From Methylocapsa sp. S129 (GTDB lineage: Bacteria > Pseudomonadota > Alphaproteobacteria > Rhizobiales > Beijerinckiaceae): a DNA stretch of 64,000 bases. The stretch covers positions 310,001 to 374,000 of the forward strand of contig NZ_LMUI01000016.1 in assembly GCF_009765995.1 (NCBI RefSeq). Reading direction: 5' to 3'. The notes below the pieces were generated by a model. It had not been told where the DNA came from. It saw nothing but the letters and a program-made list of their open reading frames with translations, and did not search any database. The number at the start of each line of letters is the position of its first letter. The first letter of the stretch is position 1. The position numbers and the translations under genes were made by a program. This document shows positions 52,697 to 63,058 of the stretch, piece after piece.

Positions 52697-52774
52697 CCCT
52701 GCCGCCCAATGCCGAATGGATCGCTTACGTATTTCAATCGTAACAGCAGGGCTCAAATCTGGAGGCGCCTTGCT

Positions 52775-52858
52775 ATGGCCGATCTTGTCTACGTCGTTCT
52801 CGGACTTTTGTTCTTCGGGCTGATGGCGGTCTACGCCAACGCCTGCAGCCGGCTGTGA
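52775..52858 (+). CDS. 27-residue membrane peptide at the head of the kdp operon
   Basis: The peptide is a single hydrophobic helix (MADLVYVVLGLLFFGLMAVY) ending ANACSRL. GGAGG lies nine bases upstream. Ten bases separate its stop from the kdpF start. Small membrane peptides of this shape with a Cys near the end stand before kdpF in many bacteria; they may fold with the Kdp complex, but no role is proven. Too short for automatic gene callers, hence easily missed. Confidence 0.7.
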   Translation: MADLVYVVLGLLFFGLMAVYANACSRL

Positions 52859-52868
52859 GGGGAACGCC

Positions 52869-52955
52869 ATGATCGAACCCATCATCGGCCTGATCGTCGG
52901 CGTCAGCCTCGGAATCTACCTGCTGTACACGCTGATCTATCCCGAAAAATTCTGA
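52869..52955 (+). CDS. kdpF: Potassium-transporting ATPase F subunit KdpF
   Basis: 28-residue single-helix membrane peptide ([20 protein letters not shown] ending LIYPEKF). The PEKF end is diagnostic for KdpF, which stabilises the KdpABC complex in the inner membrane. It sits 34 bases before kdpA, the standard order. A small GGAAC-type ribosome site precedes it. Confidence 0.88.
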   Translation: MIEPIIGLIVGVSLGIYLLYTLIYPEKF

Positions 52956-52989
52956 ACTTGCAAAAAAATCTGACCTTGAAGGTGACGCC

Positions 52990-54699
52990 ATGACATTCGT
53001 CGGCTGGTTGCAAATTGCGATCGTCCTCGCCCTCGTGCTCGCAACCGCCATACCTCTGAGCGGCTATATCGCGGGCATATATGCGGGCAAAGACAACTTC
53101 CTCTCGCCGGTTTTGCGGCCTGTCGAGCGCGGCTTCTATTGGCTCGCCGGCGTCGATGAGACGCGCGAGCAAAGCTCATTCCTTTACGCGATCGCCCTGA
53201 TCGCCTTCTCGATCGCCGGCTTCGTCTCGCTCTACGCCTTGCAGCGGTTCCAGAATGTCTTGCCGCTCAACCCGCAGGGTTTCGACGCGGTTGGCGCCGA
53301 TCTGGCGTTCAACACGTCGATCAGCTTCATCACCAACACCAATTGGCAGAACTACGGCGGCGAGACGACGATGAGCCATCTCACTCAGATGCTCGGCCTC
53401 ACCGTTCACAATTTCCTGTCGGCGGCGACTGGCCTGGCGATCGCCTTTGCGTTCGTTCGCGCTTTCGCGCGCTCATCGGCGGCCACGGTCGGCAATTTCT
53501 GGGTCGATGTAACGCGCGTCTCGCTCTATATCCTGCTGCCGATCGCGATCGTTCTCGCGCTTGTCTTCGTTGCGCTCGGCGTGCCGCAGACGCTGGCGGG
53601 CTCGGTCGATGTGACGACGCTGGAGGGCGCCAAGCAGACGATCTCGATGGGGCCCATGGCCAGCCAGGAAGCGATCAAGCAGCTTGGCACCAACGGCGGC
53701 GGATTCTTCAACGCCAATTCGGCGCATCCGTTCGAGAACCCCAACGCCTGGACCAATATCCTCCAGATCTGGGCTTTGTTGCTGATTCCGGTCGCTTCGG
53801 TGATCGCCTTCGGCAGGGCCGTTGGCGATTTGCGGCAGGGGCGCGCGATCCTGATCACGATGGCGATTCTGTTGATCGTCGGCGTCGGCGTCATCTATTG
53901 GGCGGAAAGCGCCGGGACTTTGGGTCTGACCGCTCTCGGGCTCGATCCGTCGGCCGGCAATCTCGAAGGCAAGGAAATTCGCTTCGGGCAAGCGATGAGC
54001 GCTCTGTTCACGTCGGCGACGACGGGCACCGGCACCGGCGCCGTCATTACGATGCACGATTCGCTGACGCCGCTCGGCGGTCTCGTGCCGCTGTTTAACA
54101 TCCTGGCCGGCTGTATCTGGCCGGGCGGCGTTGGCGCGGGGCTCTATGGCTTTCTCGTCGTCGCCATCGTCGCCGTCTTCGTCGCCGGCCTGATGGTTGG
54201 GCGCACGCCCGAATATCTCGGCAAGAAGATCGAATCGCGCGAGATGAAGCTCGCGATGTTCGCGGTGCTGATCTATCCGATGGTTGTGCTTGGCTTTTCC
54301 GGCGCCTCCGTCCTGCTGAAGACCGCGCTCGACAGCCTCAACAATGCGGGCCCGCACGGGCTTTCGGAAATCATCTACGCCTATGCTTCGACTAACGCCA
54401 ATAACGGCTCGGCTTTCGCCGGACTGAACGGCGCGACGCCCTGGTTCAATACGACGCTGGGCCTCGCCATGCTGTTTGGCCGCTTCGCCTATGCGATTCC
54501 GGTGCTGGCGCTGGCCGGTGGGCTGGCGGCCAAGAAGAAAGCGCCGGCTTCGGCGGGAACTTTCCCGACCACCGGACCGCTGTTCGTCGGCCTGCTGCTC
54601 GGCGTCATCGTCATTCTCTATCTGCTGCAATATTTCCCCGCGCTCGCGCTGGGACCAGTCGTCGAGCATTTCCTGATGCTCAGCGGCAAGGCGTTTTGA
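52990..54699 (+). CDS. kdpA: Potassium-transporting ATPase subunit KdpA
   Basis: 569-residue K+-binding and translocating subunit with about ten membrane helices and four pore-loop-like units. Selectivity segments: [45 protein letters not shown] and [16 protein letters not shown]. Length is normal. The N-terminus ([20 protein letters not shown]) differs from that of the remnant upstream. kdpB starts 29 bases later. Confidence 0.97.
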   Translation: MTFVGWLQIAIVLALVLATAIPLSGYIAGIYAGKDNFLSPVLRPVERGFYWLAGVDETREQSSFLYAIALIAFSIAGFVSLYALQRFQNVLPLNPQGFDAVGADLAFNTSISFITNTNWQNYGGETTMSHLTQMLGLTVHNFLSAATGLAIAFAFVRAFARSSAATVGNFWVDVTRVSLYILLPIAIVLALVFVALGVPQTLAGSVDVTTLEGAKQTISMGPMASQEAIKQLGTNGGGFFNANSAHPFENPNAWTNILQIWALLLIPVASVIAFGRAVGDLRQGRAILITMAILLIVGVGVIYWAESAGTLGLTALGLDPSAGNLEGKEIRFGQAMSALFTSATTGTGTGAVITMHDSLTPLGGLVPLFNILAGCIWPGGVGAGLYGFLVVAIVAVFVAGLMVGRTPEYLGKKIESREMKLAMFAVLIYPMVVLGFSGASVLLKTALDSLNNAGPHGLSEIIYAYASTNANNGSAFAGLNGATPWFNTTLGLAMLFGRFAYAIPVLALAGGLAAKKKAPASAGTFPTTGPLFVGLLLGVIVILYLLQYFPALALGPVVEHFLMLSGKAF

Positions 54700-54728
54700 C
54701 AGCAAGTTTTCTTTGATCGGAGTTATCC

Positions 54729-56843
54729 ATGTCCACGAATGCGAAGGCTCAAGGGCTTTTCGATCCGAAGATCATCCGCGCGGCTGCTCTCGACGCCTTG
54801 CGCAAGCTCGATCCGCGCAAGCTGGCGAAGAATCCGGTGATTTTCGTCACCGAAGCGGTCTCGCTTGTCGTCACCGGCTTCTTCATCCGCGATCTCATCA
54901 CGCATGAAAGCTCGCCGTTGTTCTCCGGTCAGATCGCCTTCTGGCTGTGGTTCACGGTGCTGTTCGCCAATTTCGCCGAAGCGGTGGCGGAGGGACGCGG
55001 CAAGGCGCAGGCCGACGCTTTGCGCAAGACGCGCAGCGACACGCGCGCCAAGCGCTATGTCGACTCGAAAAACCTGAGCGAAGTCATTCAGCCTGTGAAC
55101 GCCCAGGACCTGCGGGTCGGCGATGTCGTTCTCGTTGAGGCGGGCGACATCATCCCTGGCGATGGCGAAATCATCGAAGGCGTCGCTTCGGTCAACGAAT
55201 CGGCCATCACCGGCGAGTCCGCGCCGGTGATCCGCGAAGCCGGCGGCGATCGTTCCGCTGTAACGGGCGGCACCACGGTTCTCTCCGATCACATCAAGGT
55301 GCGCATCACGGCTGCGCAGGGCTCGACCTTCATCGATCGGATGATCGCGCTCGTCGAGGGCGCCGAGCGTCAGAAGACGCCGAACGAACTCGCTTTGTCG
55401 ATCCTGCTGTCCGGCCTGACGCTGATCTTCCTGATCGTCTGCGTCACGCTCTGGCCGATCGCCGCCTATTCCGGCACGGTTCTCTCGGTGACGGTGCTGA
55501 TCGCCCTGCTGGTCTGCCTGATCCCGACGACGATCGGCGGCCTGCTGTCGGCGATTGGCGTCGCGGGCATGGATCGCCTGATCCGCTTCAACGTGATCGC
55601 GACTTCAGGCCGCGCGGTGGAGGCGGCGGGCGACGTCGACACCCTGCTGCTCGACAAGACCGGCACGATCACCTTCGGCAATCGCATGGCCGATGAATTC
55701 ATCCCGGTCGCCGGCGTCACCGAGCGTGCGCTCGCCGAGGCGGCGCTGATCGCCAGCCTCGCCGACGAGACGCCGGAAGGTCGTTCGATCGTCGCGCTCG
55801 CCAAGAGCCGTTATGAGATCGCGGCGCCCTCGCTGCCGCCGGAAGCGACCGTGGTCGAATTCACCGCCCAGACGCGAATCTCCGGCCTCGATATGCCGGG
55901 GCGCGTCTTGCGCAAAGGGGCGGTGGACGCGATTCTTGCGCAGTCTGCGACGACCGGCACGGCCGCGCCGATGCGCAATAGCGGCGGCGCTGGAGTGCTT
56001 GTTCGTCAGGCGACGATTGGCGACCTGGCGCCGGCCGATTTCCGTCAAGCGGTCGATCGCATTTCGCGCTCGGGCGGCACGCCGCTCGCGGTCTCCGACA
56101 GCGGCCGGTTGCTCGGGGTGATCCATCTCAAGGATATCGTCAAGCCCGACATTCGCCCACGTTTTGCGGAGTTGCGCGCGATGGGCATCAAAACGGTGAT
56201 GGTGACGGGCGACAATCCGATCACCGCCGCGGCGATCGCCTCGGAAGCGGGCGTCGACGATTTCCTCGCGCAAGCGACGCCGGAAGACAAGCTCGCCTAT
56301 ATCCGGCGCGAGCAGCAGGGCGGCCGCCTGATCGCCATGTGCGGCGACGGCACCAATGACGCGCCGGCTCTCGCGCAAGCCGATGTCGGCGTCGCGATGC
56401 AGACCGGCACGCAAGCGGCGCGGGAAGCTGGCAATATGGTGGATCTCGATTCCGATCCGACCAAGCTCATCGAAATCGTCGGCATCGGCAAACAATTGCT
56501 GATGACGCGCGGTTCGCTGACCACCTTCTCGATCGCCAATGATGTCGCCAAATATTTCGCGATCATCCCGGCTTTGTTCGTCACGACCTATCCCGAGCTT
56601 GGCGCGCTCAACATCATGGGGTTGAGTTCCGACAAATCGGCCATTCTGTCCGCCGTCATCTTCAACGCGCTGATCATTATCGCGCTGATCCCGCTCGCGC
56701 TGAAAGGCGTCGCCTATCGTCCCGTCGGCGCGGCCTCGCTGCTTCGCCGCAACCTGCTCATCTACGGCCTGGGCGGCGTCATCGTTCCCTTCATCGGCAT
56801 CAAGATCATCGACGTCTTGATTTCCGCCTTGCATCTGGCTTGA
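54729..56843 (+). CDS. kdpB: Potassium-transporting ATPase subunit KdpB
   Basis: 704-residue P-type ATPase. The phosphorylated Asp309 is in [14 protein letters not shown]; the A-domain TGES, the N-domain segment and the P-domain hinge [17 protein letters not shown] are present. Membrane segment [19 protein letters not shown] precedes the catalytic aspartate. Drives high-affinity K+ uptake with KdpA and KdpC. RBS GGAG lies seven bases upstream of its ATG. Confidence 0.97.
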   Translation: MSTNAKAQGLFDPKIIRAAALDALRKLDPRKLAKNPVIFVTEAVSLVVTGFFIRDLITHESSPLFSGQIAFWLWFTVLFANFAEAVAEGRGKAQADALRKTRSDTRAKRYVDSKNLSEVIQPVNAQDLRVGDVVLVEAGDIIPGDGEIIEGVASVNESAITGESAPVIREAGGDRSAVTGGTTVLSDHIKVRITAAQGSTFIDRMIALVEGAERQKTPNELALSILLSGLTLIFLIVCVTLWPIAAYSGTVLSVTVLIALLVCLIPTTIGGLLSAIGVAGMDRLIRFNVIATSGRAVEAAGDVDTLLLDKTGTITFGNRMADEFIPVAGVTERALAEAALIASLADETPEGRSIVALAKSRYEIAAPSLPPEATVVEFTAQTRISGLDMPGRVLRKGAVDAILAQSATTGTAAPMRNSGGAGVLVRQATIGDLAPADFRQAVDRISRSGGTPLAVSDSGRLLGVIHLKDIVKPDIRPRFAELRAMGIKTVMVTGDNPITAAAIASEAGVDDFLAQATPEDKLAYIRREQQGGRLIAMCGDGTNDAPALAQADVGVAMQTGTQAAREAGNMVDLDSDPTKLIEIVGIGKQLLMTRGSLTTFSIANDVAKYFAIIPALFVTTYPELGALNIMGLSSDKSAILSAVIFNALIIIALIPLALKGVAYRPVGAASLLRRNLLIYGLGGVIVPFIGIKIIDVLISALHLA

Positions 56844-56854
56844 GGAAAAAAGTC

Positions 56855-57469
56855 ATGTTAAGCCAAATTCGTCCCGCCATCGTCCTGCTGGTCCTGTTCA
56901 CCGCCTTGACCGGCCTCGCCTATCCCCTGGCGATCACCGGCATCGCCCAGGCGGTCATGCCCAACCAGGCCAATGGCAGCCTGCTCACGACCAGCGCCGG
57001 CCCGGTTGGCTCGGCGCTGATCGGCCAGAACTTTGCGACAGACAAATATTTCCACTCCCGTCCGTCGGCGACCCAGGCGCAGGATCCCGCCCATCCCGAC
57101 GATTCCTCGAAGACGATCGACGCGCCCTATAACGCCGCCAATTCGACCGGCTCGAACCTTGGCCCAACCTCGCAGAAGCTGCTTGATCGCGTGAAGGCGG
57201 ATGTCGACGCCAGGCGCGCCGCGGGCGCGACCGGCGTCATCCCGGCCGACGCCGTGACGACTTCGGCTTCGGGTCTCGACCCGCATATATCGCCTGAAAA
57301 TGCCCTCGCGCAGGTCGCCGCCGTCGCCAAGGCGCGCAATCTGCCCGAAGACAAGGTTCGCGCTGTGGTCGAGGCCAATATCGAGGGCCGCGCGCTGGGG
57401 CTGATCGGCGAGCCCCGGGTCAATGTCCTGCGCCTGAATATGGCGCTGGACGCCCTGACGTCGTCCTGA
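56855..57469 (+). CDS. kdpC: Potassium-transporting ATPase subunit KdpC
   Basis: 204 residues with one N-terminal membrane helix ([20 protein letters not shown]) and a periplasmic domain containing [29 protein letters not shown] and [17 protein letters not shown], all conserved in KdpC. ATG 56855 has GAGG upstream; the in-frame TTG at 56840 is rejected. It helps KdpA bind K+ and ATP. Confidence 0.96.
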   Translation: MLSQIRPAIVLLVLFTALTGLAYPLAITGIAQAVMPNQANGSLLTTSAGPVGSALIGQNFATDKYFHSRPSATQAQDPAHPDDSSKTIDAPYNAANSTGSNLGPTSQKLLDRVKADVDARRAAGATGVIPADAVTTSASGLDPHISPENALAQVAAVAKARNLPEDKVRAVVEANIEGRALGLIGEPRVNVLRLNMALDALTSS

Positions 57470-57533
57470 AATTGCGCGACGTTGAGGCCAAGGGGCGCTA
57501 TCATCGTCGAGACCTGACTCGACGCTGAGGCCT

Positions 57534-60236
57534 ATGGTGCAAGAACGAGATCTGGACCGCCGGCCCGACCCCGACGCGCTGCTCGCGCTGGCGGGCAAGG
57601 AGACGCGCGGCCGGCTCTGGGTTTTCCTCGGCGCCGCGCCCGGCGTCGGGAAAACCTATGCGATGCTCGCGCGCGCCCGCGCGCTGAAGCGGGACGGCGT
57701 CGATGTCGTGGTCGGCCTCGTCGAGACGCATGGACGCGCCGAGACCGCGGCGCTGATAGAAGGCCTCGAAGTTCTGCCGCGCCGCGCGATCGAATATCGC
57801 GGCCAGACGATTGAGGAATTCGACATCGACGCCGCGCTGGCGCGCAGGCCCAAGCTCATCATCGTCGACGAACTCGCCCATACCAACGCCCCGGACAGCC
57901 GCCATCCCAAACGCTGGCAGGATGTCGAGGAATTGCTCGACGCGCATATCGACGTCTGGACCGCGCTTAATATCCAGCACATCGAGAGTCTCGCCGATGT
58001 CGTCTCGCGCATCACGGGCGTGGCCGTGCGCGAAACCGTGCCCGACACGGTCCTGCGCGACGCAGCCGATATCGTGCTCGTCGACATTACATCGGATGAA
58101 CTGATCCAGCGTCTGAAAGAGGGCAAGGTCTATCTGCCCGAGACGGCGCGCCTCGCGCAGCAGAACTTCTTCACGATCGGCAATCTCACCGCCTTGCGCG
58201 AGCTTGCCTTGCGGCGGACGGCGGCGCGCGTCGACGACCAGATGGTCGATTATCTGCGCCAGCACGCGATCGAAGGCCCATGGGAGACGTCGGAACGCTT
58301 GCTCGTCTGCGTCGGCCCCGATGCGCTTTCCGAGGCCGTCGTGCGCACGGCGAGCCGTCTCGCCACCGGCCTCAACGCAAGCTGGGTGGCGGTGACGGTG
58401 CAACAGCCGGGGCGCGAAGAGACCGATCCGGCCAAGGCGAAGCGCGTTGAAGATGCGCTGCGCCTCGCCGAGCGCTTGGGCGGCGAGACGGAGCGGCTCG
58501 TCGGGCAGGACTTGCCCGCCGAAGTGCTGCAATTCGCGCAGCGCGAGAACATCACCCAGATTGTGATCGGGCGCTCGCGCGCCAGTCTGTGGGCGAAGCT
58601 GATGGGGCGTTCGCTGTCCAGCGCGATCGTGCGCCGCTCGAAAAACATCGGCGTGCATGTGGTCATCGGCGGTTCCGACAGGGATGAACCGGCGGCCCGC
58701 CAGTGGCGATGGCTCCGGCTTTCCGGTCTGCCTGTCGGCGCGCTCGCGGCGGTCGCTTCCGTCGCCGTCGCCGTCGGGCTTGGCTATGGCCTCGACGTCT
58801 GGCTGCACCTGCCCAACCTGTCGATGATCTTCCTCACCGCGGTTTTGTTCTGCGCGGTGCAATTCGGCCTGCGCTCGGCGGTGGTCGCCGCGGTCCTGTC
58901 CTTCTTCGCCTATGATTTTTTCTTCATCGACCCGCGCTATGAGTTTACGATCCAGGAGCCGCAGGAATTCTTCGCGCTGCTGATTTTTCTCGTGGTCGCG
59001 GTTTTCACCGGCCTGCTCGCCGGGCGCGCGCGCGATCAGGCGCAGAACGTGCGCGACAATGCGCGCACGACGCAATCGATCTATGAATTGTCGCGCAAAC
59101 TGTCGGGCGCGGCCGCGCTCGACGACATCCTTCTGGCGGCGACCATCTATATGCACAGAACGCTCGGGGCGCGTTGCATCGTGATGATGCTGCCGGAAGA
59201 TGGCGAACTGAACCTCTCGGTCGCCTGGCCGCCGATCGACGAACTCGATCCCGGGGAGACCAGCGCCGCGCGCTGGGCCTTCGACAAAGGCGAGCCCGCC
59301 GGCTGGCGGACTGGCACCTTGCCCAATGTGCGCTTCCAGTTCCGCCCGCTCGTCACGACGCGCGGGGTGGGGGGCGTTTGCGGCATCGAGCCGGCCGACC
59401 CGAACGCGACCATCTCGCCCGAACGCGAGCGCGCGCTCAATCTCATCCTTGAGCAAACCGCCATCGCGATCGACCGCTCGCTGCTGGTCAAGGATTCGGT
59501 GAAGACGGCGGCGCTGGAAGAGAACGAAAAGCTGCGCACGACGCTTCTGTCCTCGCTGTCGCACGATCTGCGCACGCCGCTCGCTTCGATCACCGGCGCC
59601 GTCACCACTTTGCGCCAGTTCGGCGAGACCATGGCGCCGGCCCAGCGCGCCGATTTGCTCGCCTCGATCGAAGAAGAGGCGGCGCGCCTCATGCGCTTTG
59701 TCGCCAATCTGCTCGATATGTCGCGCATCGAGGCGGGCGCGCTGAAGCCCAAACGCGACTATGTCGATGTCGCGGAAGTCGCACGGGCGGCGGTCGAGCG
59801 CGCGCGCAAGGTTTTCCCCGGCCAGCCGGTCACGACCAGCTTGGCGCGCGACCTGCCGCTGATACGCGGCGACGCCAATCTGCTGGAGCAGGTTCTGTTC
59901 AACCTGCTCGACAATGCGCAGAAATACGGCGGCGGGGCGGGCGTCGTGGTGCATGCGCGCCGCCTCGGCGTCGACGTCCAGATCTCGGTCACCGACGAAG
60001 GCGAGGGCGTCAAGCCGACCGATCTCGAGCGCATTTTTGAAAAATTCTATCAGGGCGGTCGCTCGGACGGCCGCAAGGCCGGCACGGGACTGGGCCTGTC
60101 GATCGCGCGCGGATTGATCGAGGCGATGGGCGGGACGATCCATGCCGAAAGCCCCGCCGCGCGCCGGCGCGGCACGCGCATCGTCATCCAATTGCCGGGC
60201 GCCGCGGCGCCCGCCGCCGCGCAGGAGAATGCATGA
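57534..60236 (+). CDS. kdpD: Sensor histidine kinase KdpD
   Basis: 900-residue K+/turgor sensor. N-terminal KdpD domain with Walker-type GAAPGVGKTYAMLARA, VDELAHTNAPDSRHPKRWQD; universal-stress domain (ITQIVIGRSRASLWAKLMG); four membrane helices around residues 400-500; GAF-like part; HisKA with His677 in SSLSHDLRTPLASITGA; HATPase with LLDNAQKYGGG and GTGLGLSIARGLIEAMGG. It follows kdpC by 64 bases and overlaps kdpE by four. Controls expression of the operon with KdpE. Confidence 0.96.
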   Translation: MVQERDLDRRPDPDALLALAGKETRGRLWVFLGAAPGVGKTYAMLARARALKRDGVDVVVGLVETHGRAETAALIEGLEVLPRRAIEYRGQTIEEFDIDAALARRPKLIIVDELAHTNAPDSRHPKRWQDVEELLDAHIDVWTALNIQHIESLADVVSRITGVAVRETVPDTVLRDAADIVLVDITSDELIQRLKEGKVYLPETARLAQQNFFTIGNLTALRELALRRTAARVDDQMVDYLRQHAIEGPWETSERLLVCVGPDALSEAVVRTASRLATGLNASWVAVTVQQPGREETDPAKAKRVEDALRLAERLGGETERLVGQDLPAEVLQFAQRENITQIVIGRSRASLWAKLMGRSLSSAIVRRSKNIGVHVVIGGSDRDEPAARQWRWLRLSGLPVGALAAVASVAVAVGLGYGLDVWLHLPNLSMIFLTAVLFCAVQFGLRSAVVAAVLSFFAYDFFFIDPRYEFTIQEPQEFFALLIFLVVAVFTGLLAGRARDQAQNVRDNARTTQSIYELSRKLSGAAALDDILLAATIYMHRTLGARCIVMMLPEDGELNLSVAWPPIDELDPGETSAARWAFDKGEPAGWRTGTLPNVRFQFRPLVTTRGVGGVCGIEPADPNATISPERERALNLILEQTAIAIDRSLLVKDSVKTAALEENEKLRTTLLSSLSHDLRTPLASITGAVTTLRQFGETMAPAQRADLLASIEEEAARLMRFVANLLDMSRIEAGALKPKRDYVDVAEVARAAVERARKVFPGQPVTTSLARDLPLIRGDANLLEQVLFNLLDNAQKYGGGAGVVVHARRLGVDVQISVTDEGEGVKPTDLERIFEKFYQGGRSDGRKAGTGLGLSIARGLIEAMGGTIHAESPAARRRGTRIVIQLPGAAAPAAAQENA

Positions 60237-60919
60237 CCGGTCTTCGCGTCCTGGTCGTCGACGACGAGCCGCAGATCCTGCGGTTTCTGCGCCCCGCGCT
60301 GGAGGCGTCGGGCTATGAGGTGCTCCATGCCGCCGCGGGGCGCGAAGCCTTGCGGCTGATCGCCAATTCGGCGCCCGACATCATCGTGCTCGATCTTGGC
60401 CTGCCCGACATGGATGGCAAGGAGGTGCTGGTCGAGGCGCGCAAATTCACGGCGGCGCCGATCCTTGTTCTGTCGGCGAGGGACCGGGAGGCCGAGAAGA
60501 TCGCCGCGCTCGATCTGGGCGCCGACGATTATGTCGAAAAACCCTTCGCCATCGGCGAGCTTCTCGCGCGCCTGCGCTCGGCGTTGCGCCACCGCGGCGG
60601 CGGCGAAGCGCAGCCCATGCATGTCGAAGTCGACGGCCTCGCCATCGATATGGACAAACGGCGCGTGACGAAGAGCGGCGCGGCGGTGAAGCTGACGCCG
60701 AAGGAATATGATCTCCTTTGCATCCTCGCGCGCCACGCGGGCCGGGTCGTGACGCACGGGCAGATCCTCACTTCCGTCTGGGGCCCGGCGCATAAGGACG
60801 ACACGCAATATCTACGCGTGTTCATCGGCCAGTTGCGCGCGAAGATTGAGAGCGACCCGGCCGCGCCGACCATCATCCGCACGGAGGCGGGGATCGGCTA
60901 TCGGTTCAGCGAGGAATAG
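60233..60919 (+). CDS. kdpE: Response regulator KdpE (OmpR family)
   Basis: 228 residues. Receiver domain with acidic pocket VDDEPQ, phosphorylated Asp54 in IIVLDLGLPDMDG and conserved Lys in YVEKPFAIGELL; OmpR winged helix with KLTPKEYDLLCILARHAGRV and RVFIGQLRAKIESDP. ATG overlaps kdpD stop. It should bind upstream of the operon start, around 52680-52696 being one candidate. Confidence 0.96.
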   Translation: MTGLRVLVVDDEPQILRFLRPALEASGYEVLHAAAGREALRLIANSAPDIIVLDLGLPDMDGKEVLVEARKFTAAPILVLSARDREAEKIAALDLGADDYVEKPFAIGELLARLRSALRHRGGGEAQPMHVEVDGLAIDMDKRRVTKSGAAVKLTPKEYDLLCILARHAGRVVTHGQILTSVWGPAHKDDTQYLRVFIGQLRAKIESDPAAPTIIRTEAGIGYRFSEE

Positions 60920-61105
60920 GGGAGGGGGCTGGCAAGTTCATGGCGCCAGCGTGATTTGTCGGCAGACCGACTCCTCCCGGCCGGCGGGGCCTTGACGCGG
61001 TGCGCCTCAATGCAGTCTGCTCGGCGCCGACGGAGTGAGATGACGGGACATTGATCGATCCCCGCTGGCGGCCGGACCGGCGAGGATTCTTGCGGGAGAC
61101 GTGCG

Positions 61106-62509
61106 ATGCGATCGTCTAGCGAAACCCAAGCCCTGTTCGACATCCTCAGACAATCGACGACGCCGGCGGCGGCGGGCGCGATCGAAGCTTTGGTGCGGGA
61201 GGGGAGCGACCGCGCCCTCTGCCGCGTCAATGCGCTCGACTTCGCGGCGACGCGGGGCCTCAACGAAGAGGAGGCGATCGCGGCCTTTCTCCACGCGGCC
61301 CGGCTCGGCCTCTTCGAACTCGCCTGGAACGTGCTCTGTCCGGGATGCGGCGGCGTGCTCGACACGGGCGCGACGCTGAAAAACGTGGATCGCGAAGAAT
61401 ATACCTGCACGCTTTGCGCCGCCGGCTACGAGCCGACGCTCGACGAAATGGTCGAGGTGACGTTTACGGTCAGTCCCAATGTGCGCCGCATCGCCGCGCA
61501 TGATCCGCACACCCTGCCGGTGATGGAATTCTATCGCCAGGTTTTCTGGGGTTCGGGCATCGATCTTCCCGACGATGAAACGCTCGCCCGGGACTTTGAA
61601 GAGATCACGCTCGACTCGCTTGAGCTGCCGCCCGGCGAAAAGGCCAGCATGTCGCTGCAGGCGCCGGAGGCGTTCCTCATCGTCATCGATCCTGTCGTGC
61701 ATCTCGCCCAGTTCATCGAAGTGACGGGCGAGCCGACGCGCGAGCGCCAGACGCTGAGCGCGGTGCTGACCATGGAATCGCCGGGCAGCCGGGTGACGAT
61801 CCGGCCCGGCCCGCTTCGCATCCTCTTCGAGAACCGCACCAGCCTGCGCACATTGCCCAGCGTATGGATCGGCGGCGACAAACTGCATGGGCTCATGAGC
61901 AAACGCCGACCGTTCCTCACAGCCAAGCGGCTTCTCACCAATCAGACCTTCCGCGATCTCTATCGCACCGATACGCTTGACGTCGACCAACGACTGAAGA
62001 TCACCAGCCTGACCTTCCTGTTCACCGATCTGAAAGGCTCCACCGAACTCTACGACCGGGTCGGCGATCTCGTCGCTTACGATCTGGTGAAGGCTCATTT
62101 TCGCGCGCTGCATGAGATCGTCGCCGCGGAGGGCGGCGCCGTGGTGAAGACGATCGGCGATGCCGTGATGGCCACCTTTCCGTCGCCCGATCGCGCCGTC
62201 GCCGCCGCGTTGCGCATGCGCGCCGCCATGCGCGACCTCGGCGCCGATCTCATTTTGAAGATCGGCATCCACGAAGGCCCGTGCCTGGCGGTGATGCTCA
62301 ACGAACGACAGGATTATTTTGGCCAGACCGTCAACATCGCCTCGCGCGTGCAGGGCCTGGCGACATCCCCATCGATCTTCGCCACCGGTCCGGTGGTCAG
62401 CAACAGCCGATCGGCGGAGATACTTGAAGAGGCGGGAATCATACCTTCGCCCAAGGAGCATTCATTGCGCGGCATTGCGGAAAAGATGGCCGTGTTCGAA
62501 ATTCCTTGA
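61106..62509 (+). CDS. Adenylate/guanylate cyclase with N-terminal DUF5939 and zinc-ribbon-like motif
   Basis: 467 residues. Residues ~1-300 are DUF5939-like, containing ALCRVNALDFAATRGLNEEE and a four-Cys motif CPGCGG...CTLC that could bind zinc. The class III cyclase domain (~305-467) starts SLTFLFTDLKGSTELYDRVG (metal-binding Asp), continues VVKTIGDAVMATFPSPDRAV and ends DYFGQTVNIASRVQGLA. Predicted cAMP or cGMP synthesis in the cytosol. ATG 61106 has GGGAG upstream. Stand-alone gene after kdpE. Confidence 0.88.
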   Translation: MRSSSETQALFDILRQSTTPAAAGAIEALVREGSDRALCRVNALDFAATRGLNEEEAIAAFLHAARLGLFELAWNVLCPGCGGVLDTGATLKNVDREEYTCTLCAAGYEPTLDEMVEVTFTVSPNVRRIAAHDPHTLPVMEFYRQVFWGSGIDLPDDETLARDFEEITLDSLELPPGEKASMSLQAPEAFLIVIDPVVHLAQFIEVTGEPTRERQTLSAVLTMESPGSRVTIRPGPLRILFENRTSLRTLPSVWIGGDKLHGLMSKRRPFLTAKRLLTNQTFRDLYRTDTLDVDQRLKITSLTFLFTDLKGSTELYDRVGDLVAYDLVKAHFRALHEIVAAEGGAVVKTIGDAVMATFPSPDRAVAAALRMRAAMRDLGADLILKIGIHEGPCLAVMLNERQDYFGQTVNIASRVQGLATSPSIFATGPVVSNSRSAEILEEAGIIPSPKEHSLRGIAEKMAVFEIP

Positions 62510-62582
62510 GCATGGCGGACATCCTTGTCTTGCCTGCTTTGTAACGACCCCGCGGCCGCCTCCGTGGATTGCCGGGGCCTTA

Positions 62583-62810
62583 CTATTGCCGCAGGTGCAC
62601 GCGCCGCTTCGCCGGGCTGTGAGGGGTGCGGGCCGGGCTGGCTTCGGTCGGCGGTGTCGCAATCTCAGTCGGCGTCACGGTTTGCGGCTCCAGGATCGCG
62701 TAGGGCGATTCGCTGGGCGCGAGGTTGCCGCTGCCTCCCATGGCATGGGCGTTCCCTGCGCCGAAGGCCAGAACGGCGAGCGTTGTTCCCAGAAGGAAGA
62801 TATTGCGCAT
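62583..62810 (-). CDS. Small exported Pro/Thr-rich protein
   Basis: 75 residues: signal peptide MRNIFLLGTTLAVLAFGAGN with cleavage near AHA, then a Pro/Thr/Ala-rich tail (TVTPTEIATPPTEASPART) ending in KRRVHLRQ. ATG 62810 has GGAAAAACCT just upstream. The longer upstream frame reads into intergenic DNA. Function unknown; low-complexity tail suggests an envelope linker or peptide. Confidence 0.65.
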   Translation of the reverse strand: MRNIFLLGTTLAVLAFGAGNAHAMGGSGNLAPSESPYAILEPQTVTPTEIATPPTEASPARTPHSPAKRRVHLRQ

Positions 62811-62969
62811 AGGTTTTTCCTCTTCGTTGCCCCAGAACGCATGGGAAAGGCCGCAAAGGTCACCCTTCGGTAGCAGGCTGCCGAGCTGCGACGGTCCTCG
62901 CGTGGCTTGTCTATAGGCCCGCGCCGTTCCCGATGATGTGGCGCTGGCTACATCGCGCGCTTGCGCCTC

Positions 62970-63035
62970 CGTCATTGCGAGCGGCGCCTACGCTCGCGCG
63001 TGACAGCGCGCCAGCAAAGCGCTTGGATGGATTGG
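62970..63035. repeat. Fragment of an alphaproteobacterial palindromic repeat
   Basis: CGTCATTGCGAGCGGCG at 62970-62986 matches the start of a repeat (GTCATTGCGAGC) that is scattered between genes in many rhizobia and relatives. The following bases to ~63035 loosely complement it. It stands between two genes with no frame of its own. Confidence 0.5.
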
Positions 63036-63058
63036 GTTCTCTTACCGACCGTTCCGGC

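Noticed and set aside
57501-60191. 896-codon frame antisense to kdpD
   Set aside because: Composition is Arg/Ala/Gly with no domain; it is a mirror of the clear KdpD gene caused by high GC.
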